Source: Methylocapsa sp. S129 (GTDB taxonomy: Bacteria; Pseudomonadota; Alphaproteobacteria; Rhizobiales; Beijerinckiaceae). Taken from it: a stretch of 32,679 nt of DNA. The notes under the pieces were generated by a model. It did not search any database. It was not told the origin of the DNA and worked only from the letters and a program-made list of their open reading frames with translations. Below are positions 1 through 7,307 of the stretch, one piece after another (the first letter of the stretch is position 1; the number at the start of each line of letters is the position of its first letter). The stretch covers positions 1 through 32,679 of the forward strand of contig NZ_LMUI01000017.1 in the NCBI RefSeq assembly GCF_009765995.1, read 5' to 3'. Made by a program: the position numbers and the translations under genes.

Positions 1-1
1 G

Positions 2-79
2 TGGGGACCACAGGCCAATCCGGAGAACTGGATCTCCAGCGCCATTGGCATGGGGCCATACCAACAGCTAACGCGATAA
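2..79 (+). CDS. C-terminal fragment of a possible protein entering from the left edge
   Basis: Frame 2 is open from the window edge to a TAA at 77-79 and gives 25 residues. The composition is protein-like, with aromatic, Gly, Pro and Asn residues rather than the Arg/Ala-rich look of shadow frames, and it ends in PYQQLTR. The other two forward frames and one reverse frame are also open over this short stretch, so the choice of frame is tentative. The family is not recognisable from so short a piece. Confidence 0.3.
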   Translation, partial: WGPQANPENWISSAIGMGPYQQLTR

Positions 80-524
80 GAGCCGACATTTTATTTCTGA
101 AAATTGGAAATTTATGCTAGTCTTCCGGCTCTATTTCCAAAACGCCGAGCCCACGGAGTCTTGACTTGATCGGCCCGACCCGTCCGCCAGAAAGCCTAAT
201 CGTCCGGTCAAGGCGCATGGCCCGCGCCAATGCCGCCGCGTCAGCCGCGATAGGCGCGCAGCGCCTGTTCTGCGCGCGGAAAATGCATTGGGAAGGCAAA
301 ACGGACTCAAGCCCTTGATATCGCTCGTTTCGCGGATGGAAATGCGCTTCCGCACGAGCGAGAATCAAGGACTTAGCAAGGGTTTTAGCGGGCGCTTCGG
401 CGGCCCCGACTATTCCGCGGCTCTTCCATCGCCGACCGCCAAGCCATCCGGCGCCGTGCAAGAGGGCGGCGCAGACCCGTTCGCGACGACCATTGGCCGA
501 TTTTCCGCCTCACGGCGCCTAGCT
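80..524. other. Intergenic stretch without a confident gene
   Basis: This stretch is 445 nt long. Overlapping open frames exist on both strands, the longest on the minus strand ending at 117, but none has a recognisable domain, a good ribosome binding site or the strong third-position GC bias of the neighbouring genes. The first part (about 90-120) is AT-rich and could hold promoter elements, though no convincing -35/-10 pair was found. Confidence 0.4.
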
Positions 525-1175
525 CTAACGCCGCGCCGCCTCGATAAGCCCGCGCGCGCCCGCACTCAGCTTTTCCCATTCCGAGAGGAGCGCCGCGGAA
601 AAGCGCAGCTCGATGTCGAGACCGTCGACGCGGAAGTCATAGGTGCAGGAATTGGGCGTCTTTTGCGTCTGGTCGGGGCGGCTGCAGCGCGCCGAGAAGG
701 CGCGGCCCTCCGGCGCCGCAAAATACAGCTCCTGGCCCTCGAAGGGGCTGCCCGCCTGAAAGGCGCTCGCGAGGAGGCCGCCGGGATGGCTCCATTGATC
801 GGGCTCAAGGAAGCGCGCGTAGAGCTTGGTCGGCCGCTCGGCCGGATCGAGGCTGGAATCGGCTGGCGTGACGGTGATGAACACCAGTCTTTGATAGCGT
901 TCGGCGAGATCGGTCTTGCCGTCGATGTCGCCGGCCTCGCCGGCCGGGCCGAAATCGGGGAAGAAGGCGGCGAGGTCGAGGCGGTCGAGGCGCCCGCCGT
1001 CCCGCGAGGATGGCCGGAAATAGCCACTGAGCAAGGTGAAGCGCGCCGCGCCGACAAAAGCCTGGCGCGTTGGCGGCGCCGCGCCGCCTCGCCCAAAATG
1101 CAAGAAGAGCCCCGCGCCAATGAGCAAAAGCAGCGCCGCCGCGCCGACGCACAACGCGGTAAATTTCGAAGACAT
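525..1175 (-). CDS. Membrane-anchored protein of unknown function
   Basis: The product has 216 residues. I chose the ATG at 1175 because GGAGAG lies about 8 nt upstream and because the hydrophobic segment (residues about 8-27) then falls at the N-terminus; an upstream start at 1286 would add 37 unlikely residues. The N-terminal segment is an uncleaved anchor or signal peptide (no lipobox is visible), followed by a soluble, probably periplasmic domain. Two cysteines at 164 and 177 could form a disulfide. I do not recognise the family. The gene diverges from the carbonic anhydrase-like gene, with 170 bp between the two starts, and no neighbour suggests a function. Confidence 0.7.
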   Translation of the reverse strand: MSSKFTALCVGAAALLLLIGAGLFLHFGRGGAAPPTRQAFVGAARFTLLSGYFRPSSRDGGRLDRLDLAAFFPDFGPAGEAGDIDGKTDLAERYQRLVFITVTPADSSLDPAERPTKLYARFLEPDQWSHPGGLLASAFQAGSPFEGQELYFAAPEGRAFSARCSRPDQTQKTPNSCTYDFRVDGLDIELRFSAALLSEWEKLSAGARGLIEAARR

Positions 1176-1345
1176 CAGTTTCGACTCTCCGCAAGGCCTC
1201 GTGCGAATCGCGGCATTGTCGGCGGGAACATTGGCGCAGCCTTGGCGCCGGTGCGAGTCGTCGTTTCGCGAAGGCTGCGACGTCATTGCCTTCCGCGCGC
1301 GTTCGTTGCGATAAAGACCGCCTCGCCAGAACGGAGACCTTTGAA

Positions 1346-1876
1346 ATGCCTATTTACGCGCTCGACGGGGTCAGCCCGGTTTTGCCCGTGTTGGGCCGTT
1401 ACTGGATTGCGCCCAACGCCAGCGTCATCGGCAATGTCGCGCTGGGGGACGATTGCGGCATCTGGTTTGGCGCGACCTTACGCGGCGACAACGAGCGCAT
1501 CAGCCTGGGCGCGCGCACCAATATTCAGGAAGGTTCGACGCTCCATACCGACATCGGCTTTCCCATCGATATCGCCGAAGATTGCACGATCGGCCACAAT
1601 GCGATCCTGCATGGCTGCGCGATCGGCGCGGGCTCGCTGATCGGCATGGGCGCGATTGTCCTCAATGGCGCGCGCATTGGCGCCGGCTGTCTTGTCGGCG
1701 CCGGCGCGCTGGTGACGGAAGGCAAGACATTTTCCGATCATTCGCTCATCGTCGGTTCGCCCGCCAAGGCGATCCGCACGCTTGATGAAGAGGCCGTCGC
1801 CCGCCTCAAAGCGTCGGCCGCCCATTATGTCGAGAACTGGCGACGCTTCTCCAAAGGCATGGTTGCGATAAGCTAG
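1346..1876 (+). CDS. Gamma-class carbonic anhydrase-like hexapeptide-repeat protein
   Basis: The product has 176 residues and consists almost entirely of left-handed beta-helix hexapeptide repeats (pattern I-G-x-x-x-x, residues about 23-125) with a C-terminal helix. It matches the YrdA/PaaY/gamma-carbonic anhydrase family in length. The family's three zinc-ligand histidines are visible as His67 (STLHTD), His84 and His89 (IGHNAILHG), as is the RGDN motif at 46-49. Family members bind zinc as trimers; some hydrate CO2 and others have no proven activity, so the reaction is inferred. I chose the ATG at 1346 because GGAG at 1333-1336 precedes it and because the family normally begins only a few residues before the first repeat. 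An upstream in-frame start at 1286 has no such support. Confidence 0.9.
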   Translation: MPIYALDGVSPVLPVLGRYWIAPNASVIGNVALGDDCGIWFGATLRGDNERISLGARTNIQEGSTLHTDIGFPIDIAEDCTIGHNAILHGCAIGAGSLIGMGAIVLNGARIGAGCLVGAGALVTEGKTFSDHSLIVGSPAKAIRTLDEEAVARLKASAAHYVENWRRFSKGMVAIS

Positions 1877-1913
1877 AAAAAGAGAGGCCGGCCTTGGGGG
1901 GAAGGCCGGCCTC
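1877..1913 (-). terminator. Intrinsic terminator for the minus-strand protease gene
   Basis: A perfect 12-bp inverted repeat (1884-1895 with 1902-1913, arm GAGGCCGGCCTT) encloses a 6-nt loop. Read on the minus strand it is followed by a run of T (the A run at 1877-1881 on the plus strand), which is the classical form. It lies between two convergent genes and starts directly after the stop codon of the carbonic anhydrase-like gene. In the plus direction there is no T tract, so termination there would be weaker. Confidence 0.8.
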
Positions 1914-1966
1914 AGGACGAAACGGGATTTAGGGGGCGGATCCCGCTTCGGAACTTTGATTACGGT

Positions 1967-2590
1967 CTAACGCGCCGTATAGAGCGGCGCCTCCACCGGC
2001 GGGCCAAGCATCACCCAGACGTTCTGATCCTGCTGGCTCTGGCGCTTGACGAAGCGATACGGGGTCGTCGTCCACGGCTTCACGTCGTCGTTCAGATTGT
2101 CGAGCACGAACTCGCCCTTGCTGGTTTTCAGGGTGAGGATCGCATGGCCTTCCTGGCTCTCGTCCTTGACGACGGTCATCAGCAAGGCCTGACGCGGAAA
2201 GCCAAGGTCAATCAGCATCTTGCGCTTCAAAAGCGCGTAGTCCTCGCAATCGCCCTTGCCGTCGAGGGGATAATCCCAGCGATCGACGAGGCCCCAATGA
2301 TCCATGTCGCTGATCGGCTCCACATGCGCATTGACCCAGTGGTTGACGCGCGTGATCTCGCGCAGAGCCTTGGCCGAAAGATTGATGTCGACGGCGGCGA
2401 TGCGTTCGTCGTCGCATTCGCTTTCATAGCGCTTGCAGAAATCGACCCAGCCGTAAGGCACGCTGGTCTCCTCGCCGACCGCCGCATAGCTCGCCTCGAC
2501 CGAACTGGCGCTGGTCGGCTGTCCCCAGGCGATCCAGGCGCCGAGTATCATGCTTGCCGCCGCGCCGGCGCGGACCAATCCCGAAATCAT
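1967..2590 (-). CDS. Bacterial transglutaminase-like cysteine protease (BTLCP family, DUF920)
   Basis: The product has 207 residues. An N-terminal signal peptide (residues about 1-28, hydrophobic core 5-23) indicates export to the periplasm. The transglutaminase/papain-like triad is visible as Cys115 in GDCEDYALLK, His149 in EGHAILTL and Asp164 in VLDNLND, which is the BTLCP arrangement shared with LapG-type periplasmic proteases. Cys52 and Cys59 may form a disulfide. LapG cleaves surface adhesins under c-di-GMP/LapD control, but no LapD or adhesin gene lies here, so the substrate is unknown. The ATG at 2590 is preceded by AGGGGA about 6 nt upstream. The gene ends just before a strong minus-strand terminator and seems to be transcribed alone. 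Confidence 0.88.
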   Translation of the reverse strand: MISGLVRAGAAASMILGAWIAWGQPTSASSVEASYAAVGEETSVPYGWVDFCKRYESECDDERIAAVDINLSAKALREITRVNHWVNAHVEPISDMDHWGLVDRWDYPLDGKGDCEDYALLKRKMLIDLGFPRQALLMTVVKDESQEGHAILTLKTSKGEFVLDNLNDDVKPWTTTPYRFVKRQSQQDQNVWVMLGPPVEAPLYTAR

Positions 2591-2601
2591 CGTCGTCCCC
2601 T

Positions 2602-2620
2602 GTCATTCCCCGGGGATGAC
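2602..2620. repeat. Near-perfect palindrome just upstream of the BTLCP protease start
   Basis: GTCAT(T)CCCC/GGGGATGAC is an inverted repeat interrupted by a single extra T. It lies 12 nt upstream of the minus-strand ATG at 2590 and partly covers the region just 5' of the ribosome binding site. It could be an operator or a 5' UTR hairpin that limits translation; the sequence alone cannot decide. Confidence 0.35.
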
Positions 2621-2942
2621 GATAGGGGCGGCGTTTTTCCAACGGCCCAAGTAAAAGCATCAAGTTATAACGATCCCGATTCAGGTCCATGACCGTAAAA
2701 TAAAGAATAATCAGGGCTTAAGCTTTTGGGTCAACAACGTCTAAATAGCCCGGAATTGGCGGGATCGGGCGGTTGCTGGAGATCGGCGCCATCTTTGCTT
2801 GACCGCGGCTTCATGCAATCGAAACCATGGCGCCGTCGGCAAAGGTTAATTCGCGCGCGCCAAGCGGGTTTTTGCGCCCGATGCGGCCGGCAGAACCGTT
2901 GAAATGGTTAGGAGTTTCCTTCAGGCGCGGCGGCGCGGGCAT
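2621..2942. other. Intergenic region between two minus-strand genes
   Basis: This stretch is 322 nt long and is AT-rich around 2640-2740, consistent with a promoter region for the downstream protease gene. On the minus strand TATAAC (plus 2664-2669) is a good -10-like hexamer, but no matching -35 lies at 16-18 nt. No intrinsic terminator with a T tract was found for the PrsW-TPR gene that ends at 2943. I see no gene. Confidence 0.4.
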
Positions 2943-5099
2943 TCAAGGCTTGGCTTCGCCCGCGTTTGAAGACGCGCCAGGCGTCTCCGGCGCCGGAGAC
3001 GCAGGGGCGTCCGGCGCTGGAGCTGGCGCGGCGGGCGGCGCGAGCCGGCTCAGTTCGGCGACCGCGCCGCTATATTCGATGAAGCTCTTCGGGCAGGCGT
3101 CGACGGCGCGTTTCAGCCCGGGGATCGCGGGCTCATTCAGGTTCTGCAGGACGAGCCATTCGGCGACGTAATAGTCAGCCTCGCAAACCTGATCGGGGTT
3201 GGCGGCGGAGTCGAGGGCGGACGGCGCCGACCGTGCGCCAAGATAGAGTTCGATGATCGGAAACGGCCAGGCGTTGGGCGACAGGCGGCTTGCCCAGAAG
3301 ATGAGCTCGTCGCGGCCGTTCTTGCCGGCGCGCGCCTGGGCCAGATAGAGCCATAGAGCGGAATAGGCATAGGGCTGGCGCCCGTTGGCTTGTTGGAAAT
3401 CGGCGACGGCCGCCGGGAATTCGCCGCGATAATAGTGCGCCCGGCCGCGCGTGAAATAGGCCGTGGCGAAATTGGGATCGATGCGGATCGCTTCGTCAAG
3501 CTCGCGCAATGCGTTTCCGTAATCGACCTTTTGCAGGAACAGATCGCCGCGTCCGGCATGGGCTAGCGCGAGATCGGGCTTGAGTTGCAGCGCGCGATCG
3601 AGATCGGCGGAGGCCTTGTCGAAATCGCCCTTGTTGGTCAGGATTTCGGCGCGCACGGACAGAAGCACCGGCTCGTCGGGTTTGATCGTCAGCGCGCGGT
3701 CGAGATCGGCGACCGCGTTGTCCGACTGGTGAAGGTTCTCGAAGGCGTTGGCGCGTTCGCCCAAAATCGCGGGGTCGTCGGGCGCGAGGCGCACCGCGGT
3801 GTTGAGATCGTCAAGCACGCGATCGTAGCGTTGATAGGTCTTGTTGGCGAGCGCACGCTGGAAGAACGCGGGAACGAAATCGGGCTTGTACGCAAGCGCC
3901 GAATCATAATTCTGCACGCCGCGATCAAGATCGCCCTGGCCGCTATAGGAATTGCCGCTGAAGACAAGCGCATAGGCGAGAAGATCGCGCCGCGCCGCTT
4001 CAATCGCGCTGTGGAAGACGACGATCGCCACGCCGACGGCGGCGAGCGCGCCGAATGCGAGAATGCGGCCCTTGCGAGAGATGCGCGGCGCACCGGCGGG
4101 CCTCGGCGCCGCGCGCGACAGGAGAAGCGCGCCGATCATGGCCGAAGCCGCGCAGACGCTCAGGGCGTCGAGCGTCATCACCGGCATGACGCCGGCGATG
4201 GTCGCGTTGACCGCAAGGGCGATCCAGATCGCCGACGGGATCAGCAGCAGGGCGCCCAGGATGAGCCCGGTCGCGCGGGCGAAGACAAATCTATTGAGCC
4301 AGTTCGGTCGTACGGGCCGCGCCGCGCCGCCCGGTTCGGATTCGACGCTGGCCTTTTTGCGAAGCCCAAGGATGACGCGCGTCGCGCCAATGCAGACGGC
4401 GACCACCGCGGCCAGATAGAGGATCGAAAGCAGCGTCGGCGTCGTCGCCGAAAAGGCAAGCGCGAACTGGTTGAGCGGCGTTGGATAAAGCGGCGCATGC
4501 TGACCCAGAAAGAGCGGGAAGTCGTAAAATCCATGCAAGAGCGCGGCGATGAGCCAGGCGCGCATGATGAGGAGCGTGCGCATCGCGCCGCGCGGCTCGG
4601 ACTCGGCGCGGACGAGGCCGCCGCCCAGCACGATGCCGATCAGCGCATGAATCGGCACCGCCGTCGCCATGCGCGCCAGCGCGGTCGCGGGCCAACGATC
4701 CGCGGCGGCGAAAACATAGAGAACATTCTCGAGGAGCGCGAAGCCGAGCGCGACCGACGCGACGCCGAGAACCAGGTCGCGCGCCGTGCGGCGCTCGTAA
4801 TAGGGGCGCACGAAGAAATAGGCCGCCGCGAGCTTGGCTCCCTCCTCGGCGAGGCCGGCAAGGACGAAGGCTTTGATCGTCGCCTCCCAGAACGGCGTCA
4901 GAACGAGATGGAGCCTGGCTTCGAAGAAATCGACCGCGGCCGGCAGGAAGGCCACCATCGCGCCGCTAGCGATGGCGACGCCAAACAGCCGCGGCGAGAA
5001 GCTCTTGCGCCCCAGCCGCAGGATGACGAGGGCGACGAGCATGCCGCCGATCAGGGCGGCCGGCAGCGCCAGAATGCGCGAGGACAGAACCAGAATCAT
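2943..5099 (-). CDS. PrsW-family intramembrane glutamic-type protease fused to a TPR domain
   Basis: The product has 718 residues. The N-terminal half is a polytopic membrane region carrying the PrsW/CAAX-protease-like motifs: EEGAK with Glu85-Glu86, LLENVLY with Glu124, His151 in a membrane helix, and LLHGFYDF with His189 and Asp193. Further predicted membrane helices lie near 220-245, 273-300, 310-328 and 346-363. From about residue 380 to 580 there are four to five tetratricopeptide repeats with the regular 34-residue spacing (for example GDLDRGVQNYDSAL and GDFDKASADLDRAL), then a less regular helical part and a Pro/Ala-rich tail from about 688. PrsW of Bacillus cleaves the anti-sigma factor RsiW. 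The substrate here is unknown, and the TPR part could dock partners. The DUF2628 gene lies 35 nt upstream on the same strand, suggesting an operon. Confidence 0.85.
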   Translation of the reverse strand: MILVLSSRILALPAALIGGMLVALVILRLGRKSFSPRLFGVAIASGAMVAFLPAAVDFFEARLHLVLTPFWEATIKAFVLAGLAEEGAKLAAAYFFVRPYYERRTARDLVLGVASVALGFALLENVLYVFAAADRWPATALARMATAVPIHALIGIVLGGGLVRAESEPRGAMRTLLIMRAWLIAALLHGFYDFPLFLGQHAPLYPTPLNQFALAFSATTPTLLSILYLAAVVAVCIGATRVILGLRKKASVESEPGGAARPVRPNWLNRFVFARATGLILGALLLIPSAIWIALAVNATIAGVMPVMTLDALSVCAASAMIGALLLSRAAPRPAGAPRISRKGRILAFGALAAVGVAIVVFHSAIEAARRDLLAYALVFSGNSYSGQGDLDRGVQNYDSALAYKPDFVPAFFQRALANKTYQRYDRVLDDLNTAVRLAPDDPAILGERANAFENLHQSDNAVADLDRALTIKPDEPVLLSVRAEILTNKGDFDKASADLDRALQLKPDLALAHAGRGDLFLQKVDYGNALRELDEAIRIDPNFATAYFTRGRAHYYRGEFPAAVADFQQANGRQPYAYSALWLYLAQARAGKNGRDELIFWASRLSPNAWPFPIIELYLGARSAPSALDSAANPDQVCEADYYVAEWLVLQNLNEPAIPGLKRAVDACPKSFIEYSGAVAELSRLAPPAAPAPAPDAPASPAPETPGASSNAGEAKP

Positions 5100-5134
5100 C
5101 CGCTCTCCGATAAATTCAGCGCGCCAGGGATCGA

Positions 5135-5719
5135 TCAGACTTTCAGGAGGGCGAAGGCGACGAAGGCGGCGATCAGAAGAGCGCCGATGACCGCGCCGGC
5201 GACGGAGACGCCGCCCGCTCGGGCGATCGTCTCGCGCGCGTTGGCTTCGTCGGTCGCGGCGGCGCGGATTTCAGCGATCATCTTGCGCGCCCTGGCGAGA
5301 TACAGCCGATTGCCGAAGGCGCCCAGAAACGCGAAACCGAAGCCGATCCAGCGCGTGATTTCGCCCGGGACATGGACGAGGCTGGCGAGGACCGGCAGGA
5401 GAATTGTGATCGCGGCATAGCCGTACATCTTGCGATAGAGGAACCAGGCGGCTGGGAACAGAAATCCCGGCCAGCAGACGGCGTTCCCGCCCGCGCTCCC
5501 GGTCTCCCGGGCCTTCGACATCTTCACGAAAACATCGGCGTTGGCGCCCGCGAACAGACGCAAATCCGCCTCTCGCGCGGTGGCGCGCGAGAGGGCCTCA
5601 TCCACGGGCGCCGGCGCATTGGCGAGTTCGGCTGGTCCGGCAGGACCAACCTCGGCGCGCTCATCGTTTTCGAACTTCGGGTCGGGAGGCTCGCCGGAGG
5701 CGGGAGACAGGAACGACAT
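5135..5719 (-). CDS. DUF2628 membrane protein
   Basis: The product has 194 residues. I chose the ATG at 5719 because GGAGAA precedes it; an upstream in-frame start at 5827 lacks support. Residues 1-65 are a polar, Pro/Ala-rich, probably cytoplasmic segment. The motif FLFPAAWFLYRKMYGYA (about 87-103) is typical of DUF2628 proteins, followed by membrane segments near 103-117, 123-140 and 171-192. The function of the family is not established. The PrsW-TPR gene follows after 35 nt on the same strand, so the two are probably co-transcribed and may act together at the membrane. Confidence 0.8.
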   Translation of the reverse strand: MSFLSPASGEPPDPKFENDERAEVGPAGPAELANAPAPVDEALSRATAREADLRLFAGANADVFVKMSKARETGSAGGNAVCWPGFLFPAAWFLYRKMYGYAAITILLPVLASLVHVPGEITRWIGFGFAFLGAFGNRLYLARARKMIAEIRAAATDEANARETIARAGGVSVAGAVIGALLIAAFVAFALLKV

Positions 5720-5922
5720 TGCCGGGCAATTCTCCAGGGTCGGAATGCGACGGTCGCCGGAAATGGGACGACCGCGGGCAATGCCGCCATCGGGCGCCCA
5801 ATGTCGCCTAGGGCGCGATGGTGGCAAATTGAAGATGCCCCTGCAAATCGAATCGGGCCGCCGCCGGACGCAAGCGGGCTAGATGGACCAGGCCGCAAAC
5901 GCTATTGGGCGGGCTATTGACC

Positions 5923-5966
5923 GCGCGTCGCGACGCGCCCATCAAGCCGCCTGACTGCGGGCGGCT
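5923..5966. repeat. Two adjacent inverted repeats upstream of the acyltransferase gene
   Basis: A perfect 16-bp palindrome (GCGCGTCGCGACGCGC, 5923-5938) is followed by a hairpin with a 7-bp stem (AGCCGCC at 5945-5951, GGCGGCT at 5960-5966, 8-nt loop). They lie between the divergent DUF2628 and acyltransferase genes, 35-78 nt upstream of the latter's ATG. No T tract follows, so a terminator is unlikely. An operator or a structured 5' UTR is possible, but short GC palindromes are common in such DNA. Confidence 0.35.
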
Positions 5967-6000
5967 AAACGCAATAGACAGAGGCTTGGTTCATTAAAAA

Positions 6001-6717
6001 ATGCTAAAACGTCTTGGCCGGATGAAGTTTGTGCAGGAGACGCTGGGTCTTTTGCTGGCGGCCTATATCAGGCTCGTGCGCCGCACGAACCGCTTCACCT
6101 TCGAGCCGCCCGACCTCGATGCGGCGATCGCCGGCCAGACGCCGCTGATCGTCGCGATGTGGCATGGCCAGCATTTCATGATTTCTTTCGCGTGGCCTCG
6201 CTCCATCGCGCGCATGGCGGCGCTGATCTCCCGCCACGGCGACGGCGGCGTCAACGCCGCCGCTTTGCGCCGCCTCGGCGTCACGCCGATACGCGGTTCG
6301 GGCGCGCGCTCAGCCGGTCGGCGCGATAAAGGAGGGGCGCCGGCGATGCGCGAAATGCTGCGCGCGCTCGCGGGCGGCGCCTCGGTGGCGATCACCGCCG
6401 ACATCCCCAAGCGGGCGCGCGTCGCGGGGAGCGGCATTGTGCTGCTGGCGAAGCTTTCCGGCCGGCCGATCGCGCCGACGGCGGTCGTCACCAGCCGCCG
6501 GTTCGATTTCAAATCATGGGATCGGGCGAGCCTTGGCAAGCCATTCGGACGCGGCGCCATTGTCGTCGGCGATCTCATCCATGTCCCCGCCAACGCCGAC
6601 GAGCAGGCGATGGAGCGCGCGCGCGCAGCGGTCGAAGCGGGGCTCGACGCGGTTCATGCGCGCGCCTATTCCAAGGTCGGCGCCGCCGATCCCGGCGCTG
6701 GGCTGCGGCGCGAATGA
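6001..6717 (+). CDS. DUF374 / LPLAT-family acyltransferase
   Basis: The product has 238 residues with an N-terminal hydrophobic segment (about 11-26). It shows the DUF374 lysophospholipid acyltransferase-like pattern: a WHGQHF block at 54-59 in place of the usual HX4D, SRHGDGG about 78-84, RGSGARS about 98-104, and ADIPKRARVAGSG in the position where relatives carry DGPRGP. Such proteins transfer acyl chains at the inner face of the cytoplasmic membrane; in many Alphaproteobacteria the gene lies near waaA and is thought to act on lipid A or lipids, but here no lipid A gene is adjacent. The ATG at 6001 is preceded by AGAGG at somewhat long spacing; Met8 is an alternative start. Confidence 0.82.
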   Translation: MLKRLGRMKFVQETLGLLLAAYIRLVRRTNRFTFEPPDLDAAIAGQTPLIVAMWHGQHFMISFAWPRSIARMAALISRHGDGGVNAAALRRLGVTPIRGSGARSAGRRDKGGAPAMREMLRALAGGASVAITADIPKRARVAGSGIVLLAKLSGRPIAPTAVVTSRRFDFKSWDRASLGKPFGRGAIVVGDLIHVPANADEQAMERARAAVEAGLDAVHARAYSKVGAADPGAGLRRE

Positions 6718-6933
6718 AGCTGGCGGGACTGGCCGGCTCCAGAAATGGGATATGATTGCCGCAACCGAACTGACGTGGGACGATTATGAGAAAGCCAATC
6801 TCTTGGCCCGCTGAGCGAGCGCAACGAGATCGTTGGCGGAAGCCGGGTCACGTTTGAAGATTTGTCCGATCGACAGGCGCTCGCGCGGCGCCCATGTTAG
6901 ATTTGGCGCGAAGCAATGGCAATGGAGCAGCCG

Positions 6934-7140
6934 ATGACGCATCAATGGGTCAGATGCACGTCGCATAGCGACGATGAGACGATCTATGTCAACCTAGCGC
7001 ATGCCTCAATGATCAAGGCGCATAATACAGGCGCGCGCATCACGCTGGCGACGGCCGATGAGCAATGGTTTGAGGTGACCGAGTCGCCCGCGCAAATTAT
7101 CGAGCGCCTGGGCCAAGTACAAAATGCCGACAAGACATGA
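6934..7140 (+). CDS. Small conserved hypothetical protein
   Basis: The product has 68 residues from the ATG at 6934, chosen because GGAG (6921-6924) lies 9 nt upstream; an in-frame ATG at 6916 would add six residues. The sequence is soluble and balanced, beginning MTHQWVRCTSHSDDETIYVN, with a beta-strand-rich middle (ARITLATADEQWFEV) and a C-terminal helix. It looks like the small single-domain proteins of unknown function often annotated in Hyphomicrobiales. It lies 167 nt upstream of the MucR-type regulator on the same strand. No function can be assigned. Confidence 0.65.
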   Translation: MTHQWVRCTSHSDDETIYVNLAHASMIKAHNTGARITLATADEQWFEVTESPAQIIERLGQVQNADKT

Positions 7141-7235
7141 AAACGAGATGCGTCCGCTGATTCAGGCGCCCGCGCTCTGCTTTTGTTTCACATGTCTTCT
7201 TTTCGGAGGGCGTCGCGACTGGCTCAAGGGGGCGC

Positions 7236-7282
7236 TTGCGCTGGCCTGGGGCGAGTGATCTATAGAGATGCTGGAATATTCC
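7236..7282 (+). promoter_or_regulatory. Possible mucR promoter with an AT-rich palindrome
   Basis: TTGCGC (7236-7241) and TATAGA (7261-7266) could be -35 and -10 elements, though the 19-nt spacer is long. The perfect palindrome GGAATATTCC (7273-7282) falls near the expected start of transcription and 25 nt upstream of the start codon. Members of the Ros/MucR family often repress their own genes at AT-rich sites, so this is a reasonable candidate operator. Confidence 0.35.
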
Positions 7283-7307
7283 TGGCAATATTTGAGAGAT
7301 CATCGCC

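Noticed and set aside
1-89. Possible signal-peptide-like start on the minus strand at the left edge
   Set aside because: No ribosome binding site precedes the ATG at 89, and the visible 29 residues soon lose any pattern. The plus-strand frame ending at 79 looks more natural.
117-461. A 114-codon minus-strand frame with a fairly natural C-terminus
   Set aside because: It needs a TTG start without a binding site, shows weak third-position GC bias and no known domain. It could be real but is not supported.
288-1640. A 450-codon plus-strand frame at the left side
   Set aside because: It overlaps the membrane-anchored gene on the other strand and the carbonic anhydrase-like gene in another frame, and shows no domain or binding site.
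3585-5420. A 611-codon plus-strand frame opposite the PrsW-TPR gene
   Set aside because: It has low-complexity Arg/Glu/Asp-rich composition typical of an antisense shadow, and it runs across two well-supported genes.
6752-6814. A 20-codon ORF after the acyltransferase gene
   Set aside because: It is very short, with a weak binding site and no recognisable feature. It may be a decayed fragment, but nothing supports expression.
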